A DNA stretch of 64,000 bases from CALRQJ02 sp943370285 (GCA_943370285.1 CALRQJ020000003.1:62001-126000), one strand, 5' to 3'. Counted from the stretch's first letter, positions 26,510 through 35,532 are shown. Made by a program: numbers and translations. Notes: generated by a model not told the origin, from the letters alone.

Positions 26510-28735
26510 ATGAAAAAAATCTTTCTTGCTGTATTGCTATTGCTTGTAATTCAAGCAGCCAATGCACAACTCATTATTTATTCTAATTTAAACTTGGGAG
26601 GCACTTCGGCAAGTTGTGTTGCTCGTACTATTTATACCGGCAACGCCATTCCCAATGGACTAAACAATAATATTGAATCTATTTTTTTGAGCCAAGGCTT
26701 TATGGCTACTTTGGCCGAAAATGAAGATGGTACAGGAGAACGATTTACTTATATGGCTAACAATAGTAATCTAAATGTTAACCTAGCTTTTGTATTGCAA
26801 AACAAAGTGTCGTTTATAAGAGTATCAAAACTGCATTCCGTTGCTGTTAAGAAAAAAGGTTCGGGAAATACCAACAATGCTTACACTACCGATTTAAATG
26901 CAAGTTGGTTTTACGATTGGGGTCCCTTTGATGTATCTACTCCCACAAGAGAATTTGTACCTATGGCATGGGGCACCGGCCATGCTTCTGATGCCAATAT
27001 CAATGTTGTAATAGCAAAAGATTCGCTTACCCATTATTCTGCATTTAATGAACCCGATAATGATGGCCAAGCCAATATGTATGTGTCAAATGCCATTCCC
27101 CTTTATAAAAAACTATTACGAGCCGGTTTAAGAATGGGTTCGCCGGCTTGTACAGAGTCGCAATATAGAGTATGGTTAGATAGTTTTATGACGGTATCCA
27201 AACAAGATAGTCTTAGGGTAGATTATGTAGCCGATCATTGGTACGACTGGGGTAATTGGCTGAATACGCTAAACCCTAACCCCAACCCTGTAGATGTATT
27301 CAATAGATTTAAAAATTATGTGAATGCATTGTACGACTATCATAAAAAACCAATATGGATAACTGAATTTAATGCCAATGTTAATCGTACGGCTTATGTA
27401 CATGAGGAGTTTATGCGTTTAGCATTGCCTTGGTTGGATGCAAACCCTAATGTTGAACGGTATGCATATTTTTTTGGTAATGATATACCCATGTACAGCT
27501 CCCCTGGTGTTTTGTCTACTGCCGGCAGTATTTATGCTAACCATGCATCTGTCAATGCATACCCTAATAATATTTATGATACAAGATCTTCATCGCCGAT
27601 TGTTTTAGCAGCATGGAATCCTTCCACCTTTACGCAAGGTGGTTTAGCGGTGGCAGAATTTGATGCAACAACCCTTCAGGCTAACATGACCAATCCACTT
27701 GGGCTTATCAGAGGGTCTGGTGTGGATTTGCCAACAACGGCTGCCTCAAATGGTTATTGGGGCGGAAACAATTGGTCTAACACTACAGCAGCAGCCGGAG
27801 TAACGGCCAACAAGTTTATCAGATTTAGTGTAAAATCTACCAATGGCAAATCTGTTAACTATCATGCAATCGAAAAATTCAATATTCGTATTTCGGCTAG
27901 TGGTCCTATACAATATCAAATTGATTATCAAGTTGACAACGGTACTTTTAGACCAATAACAACCGTAGTTGGTCCCCCAAGAACAACAGGCAATTATCAG
28001 CTTGGGCCCATTGATTTATCTAATATTGCCGGGCTTCAAAATGTTCCGCCCACAAGTACCATTACATTTAGAATCACACCATTTGATGCTACTGCTACTT
28101 CCGGCTCTTTTTTGATTGGTAGTGGTACGGGTGATACAGATCCTGATTTGACCATCACCGGCGGATTTTCGGATGAAAATATTATTAATACATCATTGCC
28201 GATTACATTATCAGATTTTAAACTGACACGAAACAACAACAAGATGTATTTACAATGGGAAACCAAATCTGAAATTGGTTTTAGCCATTTTGAATTGGAG
28301 TATAGTAAAGATGGTAACAGATTTGCGACAATAGCAACCATCAGCGGCGCTAATTTGCCCAATGGAAGTAAGTACAACTATACAGATGTTCCGGCCATTT
28401 TTCCCAATCATTATTATCGGTTAAAAATGGTAGATAAAGATGGTAGTGTTAAGTATAGTGCTATTTTGTCTGCCAATAGCAATAGTGTAGAAGTGCCATT
28501 TGTAGTGTCGCCAACCTTAGCTACCGGAAGTACTATTAACGCTAGTTTTAAAAAGGTTACCGGTTTAGCAAGGCTACAAATATTAAATGTTAATGGACAG
28601 GTTATAGCGACTTATCCATTACAAGCCGGCACTAGTAATCAAACTATTCAAACAACCAATTTTGCAAAAGGCATTTATGTTGTTGTACTACAAGACAATG
28701 GGCAAACACTAACTAGAAAGTTTATTAAACAGTAA
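26510..28735 (+). CDS. GH128-like secreted glycoside hydrolase with T9SS sorting domain
   Basis: A 741-residue secreted enzyme, probably an endo-beta-1,3-glucanase of the GH128/Asl1-like type. The signal peptide ends AANAQ. The catalytic barrel spans roughly residues 125-350. Likely acid/base Glu181 lies in SAFNEPDND, and likely nucleophile Glu286 in PIWITEFNANVNR, with DYVADHWYDWG between. A beta-sandwich follows (~365-560), then an Ig-like part, and the last ~80 residues are a T9SS type A sorting domain (ARLQILNVNGQVI, ending RKFIKQ). Substrate specificity is inferred from the family only. Confidence 0.85.
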   Translation: MKKIFLAVLLLLVIQAANAQLIIYSNLNLGGTSASCVARTIYTGNAIPNGLNNNIESIFLSQGFMATLAENEDGTGERFTYMANNSNLNVNLAFVLQNKVSFIRVSKLHSVAVKKKGSGNTNNAYTTDLNASWFYDWGPFDVSTPTREFVPMAWGTGHASDANINVVIAKDSLTHYSAFNEPDNDGQANMYVSNAIPLYKKLLRAGLRMGSPACTESQYRVWLDSFMTVSKQDSLRVDYVADHWYDWGNWLNTLNPNPNPVDVFNRFKNYVNALYDYHKKPIWITEFNANVNRTAYVHEEFMRLALPWLDANPNVERYAYFFGNDIPMYSSPGVLSTAGSIYANHASVNAYPNNIYDTRSSSPIVLAAWNPSTFTQGGLAVAEFDATTLQANMTNPLGLIRGSGVDLPTTAASNGYWGGNNWSNTTAAAGVTANKFIRFSVKSTNGKSVNYHAIEKFNIRISASGPIQYQIDYQVDNGTFRPITTVVGPPRTTGNYQLGPIDLSNIAGLQNVPPTSTITFRITPFDATATSGSFLIGSGTGDTDPDLTITGGFSDENIINTSLPITLSDFKLTRNNNKMYLQWETKSEIGFSHFELEYSKDGNRFATIATISGANLPNGSKYNYTDVPAIFPNHYYRLKMVDKDGSVKYSAILSANSNSVEVPFVVSPTLATGSTINASFKKVTGLARLQILNVNGQVIATYPLQAGTSNQTIQTTNFAKGIYVVVLQDNGQTLTRKFIKQ

Positions 28736-28855
28736 TTAAAGTTATTGGCTAATATTTATTTCGTCATTGTTGGTGTACTTAGTCAACCAACTTAATACCG
28801 TAGCGTACTTATTGTTTTGCAAATAAGAATACCTGCATAGGCTAGTGATAGCTAT

Positions 28856-29026
28856 TTATTGAAGGATGAAAAAGTAAATAATGCCCCAACAGGCAATAAA
28901 GAACAAACCTGCATATATACCGGTTAAATTTTTTCGAAGGTCTTTTTTAATTAGGAGTCTATACAATACCCAAAGTATAAATAGCACCAAAAAAACTAGT
29001 GGCATGATAATTCTTATAGGGGCCAT
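28856..29026 (-). CDS. Small two-helix membrane protein
   Basis: A 56-residue protein with two hydrophobic helices (IIMPLVFLVLFILWVLYRLL and GIYAGLFFIACWGIIYFFIL) around a short basic loop. ATG 29026 is preferred; an upstream in-frame start at 29098 adds 24 polar residues. No family recognised. Confidence 0.5.
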   Translation of the reverse strand: MAPIRIIMPLVFLVLFILWVLYRLLIKKDLRKNLTGIYAGLFFIACWGIIYFFILQ

Positions 29027-29111
29027 GGTGTAATTGTTTAGGATGTTTGAAATTAGACTATTTAACTGATATACCGATTTTACTGCTTTAGCCTGCACTT
29101 AATGTGTTTGT

Positions 29112-29134
29112 TGCTTAGTCATCAGACCCGGCAG
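29112..29134 (+). repeat. Possible half copy of the REP-like repeat
   Basis: TGCTTAGTCATCAGACCCGG followed by CAG resembles the right half of the REP-like family (TAGCCATGGGACCCCGGCA). It is the leftmost possible member. The left arm is missing. Confidence 0.3.
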
Positions 29135-29145
29135 TTTTTTTTACA

Positions 29146-30144
29146 TTATTCTACCATAAGTTTTTGTTGCTCTACCATAAAATCGAAAGATAGTTCTTCT
29201 AATTTCTTTCCATTGACAACAGCATCCCAAGGGCCGTGCCCTCTATTAAGAAGTGTATATAATTTAAATGCAGCACCGGTTGAGGTATATATATTCTGCA
29301 ATTCAATGGCATTGATATATTTTACGGTGGAATCTGCCGTACCATGGGCAATCATGATTGGTGCATCTGAACGGTCAAAACGTTGATAGCCATAAATAGT
29401 ATTTGTTGCAGTAACAGCAACACCGCTACCCCAGAAATCTAAAATTGTTTTTACAGTGTATGTCTTATTTAAATTGGTACTTGTTAAGGTTGGATCAGTA
29501 TTTACAGCTATTTCGTTTGTGAAATCTGATGTGTTTGTTATTCCCAATGTAGTAGCAATAATTGCACCGGCCGAACCTCCTCCCACTGTAATGTAATTGG
29601 TGTCAATATTGTAATTGTCTGCATTCGCTATCATCCATCTCATTGCAGCCTTTGCATCTCTATGTGCCGGATACATAGCCATGAATTGAGATTGGTCTGC
29701 AAGCGGTACACTCGTTTGTGCATATTGAATCCATTGTGCAGGTATGGTACCTTTATCTCCCAGTAATCTGTAGTTAATAGAAAAAGCTACCCAACCTCTT
29801 GCCGCAAAGTAGTTGGCAAGATTGACAATGTTAACATCATTTTTATCGCCGCCAACAAATCCCCCGCCATGAATCAATAATATAGCAGGTTTCTTTTTGG
29901 TATTATTAGCAGGCTTATATACATCTAGTTTTAAATCTATAATAGTATTAGTAGTACTATTTAATGTTTGATGCCTTAGGCCCTGACCGTACGTAATATT
30001 CTGTTCAATCACTACCGAATAGGTTGCTGCTGCTTTAACAGACATTGAATTGGTGATATTGGTGTTGGTAGCATTATCTTTTTTGCAAGAAGAAATAAAA
30101 ACTAGCAAGAGTGCTATTGTAAGTAAGTGCTTCATTCGCTTCAT
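29146..30144 (-). CDS. Alpha/beta-hydrolase esterase lipoprotein
   Basis: A 332-residue lipoprotein (lipobox ISSC, then KKDN). The fold is an alpha/beta hydrolase of the HSL/carboxylesterase type. The oxyanion motif is LLIHGGGFVGGDK, the nucleophile is Ser in VGGGSAGAIIATT, the acid probably the Asp in APIMIAHGTADSTV, and His lies in LLNRGHGPWDAV. ATG 30135 (MKHLLTIALLL) is an equally good start. Substrate unknown; a surface acetyl- or feruloyl-esterase role is possible. Confidence 0.82.
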   Translation of the reverse strand: MKRMKHLLTIALLLVFISSCKKDNATNTNITNSMSVKAAATYSVVIEQNITYGQGLRHQTLNSTTNTIIDLKLDVYKPANNTKKKPAILLIHGGGFVGGDKNDVNIVNLANYFAARGWVAFSINYRLLGDKGTIPAQWIQYAQTSVPLADQSQFMAMYPAHRDAKAAMRWMIANADNYNIDTNYITVGGGSAGAIIATTLGITNTSDFTNEIAVNTDPTLTSTNLNKTYTVKTILDFWGSGVAVTATNTIYGYQRFDRSDAPIMIAHGTADSTVKYINAIELQNIYTSTGAAFKLYTLLNRGHGPWDAVVNGKKLEELSFDFMVEQQKLMVE

Positions 30145-30207
30145 TTAAATTAGTGCATAGACTAGTTGATTAACCATAAGTTTAACATATGACTGTCAAC
30201 TCTTTTT

Positions 30208-30262
30208 GTCTTGGCCGGTTCTCCATGCATTGCCTTTCTAGCCTAGCTTTGCGACCACGGCA
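30208..30262 (+). repeat. REP-like element, degenerate copy
   Basis: GTCTTGGCCGGTTCTCCATG starts the element and GACCACGGCA ends it, with TTGCC...CTAGCCTAGC in the middle. It is a diverged member of the ~55-bp family defined by the copies flanking the RAYT gene. Same orientation as the copy at 36651. Confidence 0.6.
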
Positions 30263-30270
30263 ATAGTAGT

Positions 30271-30963
30271 TCATTTCTTTTTGAGTGCATTCATGAGGTC
30301 TTCCAAATAATCGGTTTGGAGTTCTTGAATTTCTAAAAGTTTTTTGTTTTGATGCGCCAACAAGTGATCTATTTTTTCGCTGAGTAGTTTAATTTCAAGT
30401 TCGGCTTTGAGATTGATTTTATAATCATGTTCACTCCTTTGCCTGTCTTTTTGTTCTTGTCTATTTTGGCTCATCATAATAATGGGGGCCTGTATGGCAG
30501 CCAAGCAAGAAAGAATAAGGTTAAGCAATATAAAAGGGAATGGATCGAATGGTTTTGTAACTAACAACCAAATATTAATGATTATCCAAATTAAGATGAA
30601 TGAAAAAAAGACGATGATAAAAAACCAACTACCGCCAAATGTGGCCACTTTATCGGCTAGCTTTTCCCCGAAAGTGAGTTCGGCTTCAATTTCATCTTGT
30701 ATGTTTTCTGATAGTATGGAATTATTTTTAATGGCATTCATCACATCTCTATCAATGACTGCAACTTCTCCTTTTTCTTGAGTAATTAGTGAGGTTAAGT
30801 AAAGTCGTCTGTATTGATTGAGTTCGGTGATGGTAATGTAACTAGCTGTATCAAAGCCGGGGTATTCGGATTGGATTAAATTGAAAATACCTGTTCTAAT
30901 ATCTTGACCTTTTACTTCTTCCCCTTTCGGAATGGCTTCTTTGCTAATGTAACTTGTTTTCAT
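30271..30963 (-). CDS. DUF1003 membrane protein
   Basis: A 230-residue protein with a soluble N-terminal half (residues 1-115) and two membrane helices (~118-165) joined by the short loop KPFDPFPFIL. A charged helical tail (QNRQEQKDRQRSEHDY onwards) follows. This arrangement and the WIIINIWLLVTKPFDPFPF motif are typical of DUF1003 proteins, whose function is unknown. Confidence 0.82.
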   Translation of the reverse strand: MKTSYISKEAIPKGEEVKGQDIRTGIFNLIQSEYPGFDTASYITITELNQYRRLYLTSLITQEKGEVAVIDRDVMNAIKNNSILSENIQDEIEAELTFGEKLADKVATFGGSWFFIIVFFSFILIWIIINIWLLVTKPFDPFPFILLNLILSCLAAIQAPIIMMSQNRQEQKDRQRSEHDYKINLKAELEIKLLSEKIDHLLAHQNKKLLEIQELQTDYLEDLMNALKKK

Positions 30964-31053
30964 TTTGGGTGTGTTTTAGAATAACCACCAACACTCAAAT
31001 ATACGTTATCACAACAAGCCTTTACGGAATAGCTAGATTCATCATTCATACTC

Positions 31054-31121
31054 GTCCTGCTGGGGGCTCCATGTATTGCCCTTGGCTTAGGTACGGGGCT
31101 TGGTAATGAGACCCGGCAGGG
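31054..31121 (+). repeat. REP-like element
   Basis: Begins GTCCTGCTGGGGGCTCCATG and ends GAGACCCGGCAGG. The ends are imperfect inverted repeats (CCTGCTGGGG against CCTGCCGGGT on the other strand). The middle, TTGGCTTAGGTACGGGGCTT, matches the copy at 47886. Confidence 0.7.
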
Positions 31122-31161
31122 CAAAAAGGGAAAAGGTATCAGCAAATATGACTTGTATAAA

Positions 31162-31593
31162 CTAAGTTGATGTCTTTTGGGTAATGGCTAAGAAAGTGGC
31201 TATTGAAACAATTTTAGTTCTCCCAAATTTTTCGATTTCCAAAAAGTCTTTATCGCCAGTTAATAAATAATGTGCCTTACTATCTTTTGCAAGTGCTAGC
31301 AAGAAATTGTCTTTTGGATCTCTGCAGATAAATACTGAACTATTTACTTCGATTAAATCAATATAAGGTTCAAATGCTGTCAGCATTTCTTCGAGCCCAT
31401 TTACTGCAAAATACTTTTTGAGTTTTGGTTTTGTAATGGTTGATGCAATCTCCTCAATGAGTTCTTTACTAAACATTATTCTTACTCGCTGAGTTATGAG
31501 TAAGCTATCAAGCAGTGTCAACTTATTTGAAATAATGAAGCTAACCCATAGGTTAGTATCTATGATAATTTTTAGTGGTTTATTTTTTGGCAT
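31162..31593 (-). CDS. PIN-domain toxin (putative ribonuclease)
   Basis: A 143-residue PIN-family RNase, toxin of a type II toxin-antitoxin pair. Acidic catalytic positions: Asp in KIIIDTNLWVSF, Glu in SKELIEEIAST, Asp in CRDPKDNFLLALA and Asp in LTGDKDFLEIEKFG. Its start overlaps the end of the antitoxin gene by 14 bp. Flanked by a REP-like element 40 bp downstream. Confidence 0.88.
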   Translation of the reverse strand: MPKNKPLKIIIDTNLWVSFIISNKLTLLDSLLITQRVRIMFSKELIEEIASTITKPKLKKYFAVNGLEEMLTAFEPYIDLIEVNSSVFICRDPKDNFLLALAKDSKAHYLLTGDKDFLEIEKFGRTKIVSIATFLAITQKTST

Positions 31594-31795
31594 AACGCTT
31601 TGCTCGTACTTCTTCCACTATTGTAGTAATATCGGCTAAGGTTGGCGCAGTTGCAGCATTACGCCTCATTTTTTTAAGGTAAGTAGCTAAAGCAGATGCA
31701 GGGGCATCGTTCACTTTAATCAGCTTTAAGTCTTGCATACCTTTAATGAGCTGCAAGGCTTTGGGATTAAGTATTTCTATTTTTAAGGCTTCCAT
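31580..31795 (-). CDS. Antitoxin of the PIN toxin-antitoxin pair
   Basis: A 71-residue protein upstream of and overlapping the PIN toxin. The Lys-rich helical sequence GMQDLKLIKVNDAPASALAT, followed by a basic C-terminus (EEVRAKRYAKK), is typical of antitoxins of this PIN subgroup. DNA binding is inferred. First gene of the two-gene unit. Confidence 0.78.
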   Translation of the reverse strand: MEALKIEILNPKALQLIKGMQDLKLIKVNDAPASALATYLKKMRRNAATAPTLADITTIVEEVRAKRYAKK

Positions 31796-31866
31796 GTTTC
31801 AAATTTAGCGCATTTTATAACCGGTTGGAAATTTTCTTACACCCTACATGTTATTGTCTTTTGCTT

Positions 31867-31897
31867 CCATGGTTTGTGTCGTCACAAACCAATTGTA
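31867..31897 (+). repeat. 31-bp dispersed repeat with internal palindrome, copy 1
   Basis: Contains TGGTTTGTGTCGTCACAAAC closed by CA, i.e. TGGTTTGTG and CACAAACCA around TCGT. Repeated exactly at 35630-35660. Both copies lie beside the CACAAAGACACGAAG-like block and RAYT remnants. Confidence 0.75.
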
Positions 31898-31993
31898 CAT
31901 ACTATTACAGGCTGTTTTTTTGCCACTAAGACATGAAGAATACGAAAGAAAACTTCGTTTTCTTTTTGAAACAGTTGTTGGCGTTTTTTCCTA

Positions 31994-32060
31994 CATTAAC
32001 TCAATTCATCATAATGAACAGGTACAAAATGGTTCACTGTATTTTTTTTATAAAACATAG
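31994..32060 (-). pseudogene. RAYT 3'-end remnant
   Basis: About 67 bp nearly identical to the last ~20 codons of the intact RAYT gene (36717-36782). The shared run CATTAACTCAATTCATCATA (20 bp) is exact in both. The match stops where the 30-bp palindrome begins. It is a truncated relic of another RAYT copy. Confidence 0.75.
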
Positions 32061-32085
32061 CCCACGGTTTAAACCGTGGGCTATG
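32056..32085. repeat. 30-bp perfect palindrome, copy 1
   Basis: Half-site CATAGCCCACGGTTT followed by its exact reverse complement. Identical copies at 33531-33560 and 35971-36000. Each is followed by a GG(G)TTTAATCTATTTTGCT-like linker and then a REP-like element. Confidence 0.9.
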
Positions 32086-32137
32086 GGGTTAATCTATTTT
32101 GCTACTATGGTTTTAACCATTTGTTGTGGTTGTTACC

Positions 32138-32192
32138 ATGCCTAGATGCATTGGCTGATTAAATGGGCTAGGTAAAGAGACCCAGCAGGACT
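32138..32192 (-). repeat. REP-like element
   Basis: ATGCCTAGATGCATTGGCTG at the left and GGTAAAGAGACCCAGCAGGA at the right. On the minus strand it reads TCCTGCTGGGTCTCTTTACC, the same orientation as the copy at 37333. Left arm diverged. Confidence 0.7.
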
Positions 32193-32199
32193 AAAGAAA

Positions 32200-33462
32200 T
32201 TATTTTTTGATCATTAATTTGCTTTGGTTCAAATGGATTCCTGAGGCTTTAAAACAATAAAAGCCAGCGGGTAAATCACCAATTGCCAAGTTTATCATAT
32301 TATTACCTTCTTTTACTTGCCACATTTGACTACGAATTAACTTGCCTTCAGCATTTGTAATTTGCAATAATACCCGTTCACTAGCACTACTCTTTAAACT
32401 TACCTGCACCAGATTCGTTGCTGGGTTAGGAAACAAGTCTAGGTTGATTTTTTCCCCTTTATGCTTAACGGTAATTTGGTTACTATAGGTGTAAGATCCA
32501 TCTTTATCAATCAACTTTAATCGATAATATACAGTACTTAATGGGGTACTATTATCTAAAAAACTATAAAAACTTTTGGTAGTTGAGTTTCCTTTTGCAA
32601 CAACAGTTCCAATGCTTGTCCAATCAAGATTATTGATGCTTTTTTCTACTTCAAAAAAATCTACATTATGTTCAGAAATGGTTTCCCATAACAGTTCATT
32701 TTTATCGTTCTTATTTACTGCTGTAAAACTACCTAATTTCAGCGGCAGGGCGTAAGGTGTTAGTGATGCTATTTCAACATTGGATAATGCTCGGTTATAA
32801 ATTCTCAATTCATCCATTTTCCCATTCAAAGGGTTATATCTTGGAGGTGTATAAATAGCCGCTGCCATTGCACCAGCTATAGGATTAAGAGGATAAGATG
32901 GTGTACCCGTACCTTCTGAAGCAGACAATTTAAAAACTCCATTTATATATATGGAAATAGTACCATTGTTTCTTACAGCTGTAATATGATTCCAAGTATT
33001 AGGCGTTATTGCTGTAGCTGCTGCGCTGCCTACAGAATTATTGCGATAATTAAATTGTAAGTTCCAAATTCCAGTAACATTTCCTTGCCAAATATATATA
33101 CCCCATCCATTATAGTTTAAACAATTGTCAATAATTCCACCAGTAGCAGTTCCGCTAAGGAGGAAACCAAATGAGATAGTGAAATTAGTACTTCCGGAAA
33201 AATCGAGATTACCATTGTCTGTAAACTCTGTATAGGAATTTAAGTTTCCGGTATATTGAATGGCTTGTCCGGCAACATTGGGGTTATTAGTGGTATAGCT
33301 TGTATTGTATGTATTGGCTGTAATAGATGCAGATCCGGTATTCGTTAAGTTGCTATTGAAATTAAAATATGCAATTAAACCATTAGTAGGCTGTGCATTG
33401 ATGGCTAAGTGAAAAAGTAGGAAAAAAAATAAAAGTCGAACTTTGGTGGATTGTGGTTGCAT
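32200..33462 (-). CDS. LamG-domain surface protein with T9SS sorting domain
   Basis: A 420-residue secreted protein. The signal peptide ends AINAQ. Residues ~25-225 form a LamG/concanavalin-like jelly roll (GLIAYFNFNSNLTNTGSASI, NGKMDELRIYNRALSNVEIA). A fibronectin-like segment follows (~235-330: LLWETISEHNVDFFEVEKS, YYRLKLIDKDGSYTYSN). The last ~75 residues are a T9SS sorting domain (LDLFPNPATNLVQVSL, ending QSKLMIKK). Probably cell-surface or released, carbohydrate- or protein-binding. No catalytic domain seen. Confidence 0.85.
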   Translation of the reverse strand: MQPQSTKVRLLFFFLLFHLAINAQPTNGLIAYFNFNSNLTNTGSASITANTYNTSYTTNNPNVAGQAIQYTGNLNSYTEFTDNGNLDFSGSTNFTISFGFLLSGTATGGIIDNCLNYNGWGIYIWQGNVTGIWNLQFNYRNNSVGSAAATAITPNTWNHITAVRNNGTISIYINGVFKLSASEGTGTPSYPLNPIAGAMAAAIYTPPRYNPLNGKMDELRIYNRALSNVEIASLTPYALPLKLGSFTAVNKNDKNELLWETISEHNVDFFEVEKSINNLDWTSIGTVVAKGNSTTKSFYSFLDNSTPLSTVYYRLKLIDKDGSYTYSNQITVKHKGEKINLDLFPNPATNLVQVSLKSSASERVLLQITNAEGKLIRSQMWQVKEGNNMINLAIGDLPAGFYCFKASGIHLNQSKLMIKK

Positions 33463-33530
33463 ATTTTTTTCTAAAACTAATAATTGAGTTTCATATTTGC
33501 AATACCTCGCAATAGGTATTTTTCATAAAA

Positions 33531-33560
33531 CATAGCCCACGGTTTAAACCGTGGGCTATG
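33531..33560. repeat. 30-bp perfect palindrome, copy 2
   Basis: Same sequence as 32056-32085. Preceded by TTTTTCATAAAACATAG, which is also the junction sequence at copy 1 and in the 3' part of the RAYT gene. Confidence 0.9.
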
Positions 33561-33575
33561 GGTTTAATCTATTTT

Positions 33576-33635
33576 GCTGTCTCCATGTATGGTATTGGCT
33601 AATGCACTAGCCCGGGTAAGGAGTCCCAGTATAAT
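33576..33635 (+). repeat. REP-like element, diverged
   Basis: GCTGTCTCCATGTATGGTAT at the left and GGTAAGGAGTCCCAG at the right, with TTGGCTAATGCACTAGCCCG in the middle. It mixes the left end of one subtype (CTCCATGTATtG) with the right end of the other. Confidence 0.6.
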
Positions 33636-33646
33636 AAGAGAGATAG

Positions 33647-34657
33647 TTATTTTCTTTTTTTGATTTTATTTATTTCCTTGTCAAAATCAGAGAGGTATTT
33701 TTTATCTTGAAGTATCCTAAATTTTTCAAATTCTTGACCTGCTTTTGCTATAGCTTGTTCATTTGATATTTTGCCAGCATTATCCAATATTTCATATCTG
33801 TTGATTTTTAGAAAACCATCTAGCACTTCAATCCATTCAGACATTTTCATTGGGATATTTCGCTCAGCTTGTAGTTCTGCAAAGTTTAAATACAACTCTA
33901 CTAAGCGATTGAGTTCTTTGATTTCTTTCTCTTCTAGATAATTTTTTGCAGTTCCAATATCTGATTTTACTATTTTTCCTTCAGGAGAATTTTTCCAAGT
34001 GGTTAAGCCCATATTGGGCTTTTTGGCATCTACTCTGTTGTGAATAATTTCAGCCGCTGTATTTCCACTAATGGCCCAATGAAGTTTGTTCTGAACAGTT
34101 TTATAAAAGTTATGAGTTAGTTCTGAATCAGCATCATAATCAATACTGCATTGAGCATAGATATCGGTTATCTTTTGATAAAATCGTCTTTCCGAAGCTC
34201 GGATTTCTCGAATTCTTTCAAGTAGTTCCTCAAAATAATCCTTACCAAAAACCTGACCACCTTGCTTCAAGCGTTTGTCATCTAAAACGAATCCTTTGAT
34301 GATAAATTCTTTGAGTGTTTTGGTTGCCCATATTCGGAATTGTGTGCCTCTTTGAGATTTAATTCTGTATCCAACTGAAATAATTACATCAAGATTATAA
34401 TAGGAAACCTCATAATCTTTTCCATCATCGGCAGTTGTTCGGAATTTCCGAACAACTTGATTTTCGTCTAATTCGCCTTCTTTAAAAACATTACTAATAT
34501 GCTCACTTACAGTTGATTTTGACCTGTCAAACAAATCTTGCATTGCTTTTTGAGTAAGCCAAACAGATTCATCATGAACAAAAACATCCACACGAACTTC
34601 GCCATCTTGCGAAGTATATAGCATAAAATCTGAGTTATTTGGAATAGGCGCCGACAT
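33647..34657 (-). CDS. rhuM: RhuM-family protein
   Basis: A 336-residue protein of the virulence RhuM family. The N-terminal region FMLYTSQDGEVRVDVFVHDE and SVWLTQKAMQDLFDRSKSTV is typical, as are YYNLDVIISVGYRIKSQRGT and FRIWATKTLKEFIIKGFVLD (residues ~86-125). The C-terminal half includes a death-on-curing-like helix region (NKLHWAISGNTAAEIIHNR). RhuM genes sit in mobile or pathogenicity islands and their biochemistry is unclear. It is bracketed by REP-like elements at 33576 and 34732. Confidence 0.9.
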   Translation of the reverse strand: MSAPIPNNSDFMLYTSQDGEVRVDVFVHDESVWLTQKAMQDLFDRSKSTVSEHISNVFKEGELDENQVVRKFRTTADDGKDYEVSYYNLDVIISVGYRIKSQRGTQFRIWATKTLKEFIIKGFVLDDKRLKQGGQVFGKDYFEELLERIREIRASERRFYQKITDIYAQCSIDYDADSELTHNFYKTVQNKLHWAISGNTAAEIIHNRVDAKKPNMGLTTWKNSPEGKIVKSDIGTAKNYLEEKEIKELNRLVELYLNFAELQAERNIPMKMSEWIEVLDGFLKINRYEILDNAGKISNEQAIAKAGQEFEKFRILQDKKYLSDFDKEINKIKKRK

Positions 34658-34731
34658 AATTAGGCTTCAATATTAAACAATTCTATTTCGATAAAAATAT
34701 TGATGTACACCATTTATTACTATACCTACCA

Positions 34732-34787
34732 TGCCGGGAGTCCCTTGGCTAACGCACTTGGCTAGGTAAGGAGACTTCTGCAGGACT
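34732..34787 (-). repeat. REP-like element
   Basis: TGCCGGGAGTCCCTTGGCTA at the left and GGTAAGGAGACTTCTGCAGGAC at the right. The interior TTGGCTAACGCACTTGGCTA is identical to the copy at 37333. Same orientation as that copy. Confidence 0.8.
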
Positions 34788-35376
34788 ATTTTTCATTACT
34801 GCGTCTTAATTTGATTTCTTTATTGATTTCAATCATCGCCTCTAGCAGTTCTTCTAGTCGTGCAGGATTATTGATGTAGGTATCAACCGGTATTTTTCCA
34901 ATTTCATAGTGAATGACACAGCGCCAGCGGTTTACACCGGTATAACACTCTAGCATAATTCCTGCACGGGTATAAAAACGATATTCGGTATACCGCTGCG
35001 TAGATTGATCAGTTGTCATAATTTCATTTTTTACCTGTTGCAGGTAGCCAATGAATGTTTCCAATTCGTCTTCATCAATGTATTCAGCATTGGAAGCAGG
35101 GGCATCTGTAAACAAGTTGCGGTTAAGCCGATTGTCTATACGAACGGCATATAATTTTTTACCTGTTTTCAGCTCTTCCAAAGTTGCCAAGTACACGGCC
35201 ATTTCACGGACCTTGGCCCACTCATCTAGGTGGTATTTTACATTGGTGCGGTTATCGTAGAGTTTTCGGTGAAACTTACTTTCAAACATAGAATCAACTC
35301 GAACAACTACAGTATCAATTTGGCAAAAGCCCTGAAGGACAAAAGTGGAAAATAGAAGTGTAAATAGTAATTTCAT
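34786..35376 (-). CDS. Secreted protein of unknown function
   Basis: A 196-residue exported protein. ATG 35376 is chosen because it begins the signal peptide (MKLLFTLLFSTFVLQGFCQ); an upstream ATG at 35400 adds eight residues. The mature part is mixed charged helices and strands, with TNVKYHLDEWAKVREMAVYL, DEDELETFIGYLQQVKNEIM and YRFYTRAGIMLECYTGVNRW. No family recognised. It stands alone between repeats. Confidence 0.65.
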   Translation of the reverse strand: MKLLFTLLFSTFVLQGFCQIDTVVVRVDSMFESKFHRKLYDNRTNVKYHLDEWAKVREMAVYLATLEELKTGKKLYAVRIDNRLNRNLFTDAPASNAEYIDEDELETFIGYLQQVKNEIMTTDQSTQRYTEYRFYTRAGIMLECYTGVNRWRCVIHYEIGKIPVDTYINNPARLEELLEAMIEINKEIKLRRSNEK

Positions 35377-35478
35377 AAAAATGAGTTTGGTGATTAACAC
35401 TTGCTAAATTACTGGGTTGAAAAATATATACATGAATTAAAGTATAGCTTAAATGAATAAATCAGGCCTATTCATTTA

Positions 35479-35532
35479 CCCTGCTGTGTCTCCATGTATT
35501 GTTGTTGCAGTTTAGCTATGGCACCCCGGCAT
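35479..35532 (+). repeat. REP-like element adjoining a RAYT remnant
   Basis: CCCTGCTGTGTCTCCATGTA at the left and GCACCCCGGCATG at the right, with TTGTTGTTGCAGTTTAGCTA in the middle. It is the same subtype and orientation as the copy at 36651 and, like it, is followed directly by the RAYT 3' end. Confidence 0.78.

Larger units (their letters stand above)
31796..32199. other. Gene-free stretch of palindromes and mobile-element remnants
   Basis: No gene. In order it holds a 31-bp sequence shared with 35630-35660 (31867-31897), a CACNAAGACAcGAAG-type block (~31917-31960) shared with 35579-35625, a RAYT 3'-end remnant (31994-32060), a perfect 30-bp palindrome (32056-32085), a 14-bp palindrome ATGGTTTTAACCAT (~32107-32120), and a REP-like element (32138-32192). 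Short reading frames here have no family resemblance. Confidence 0.7.
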
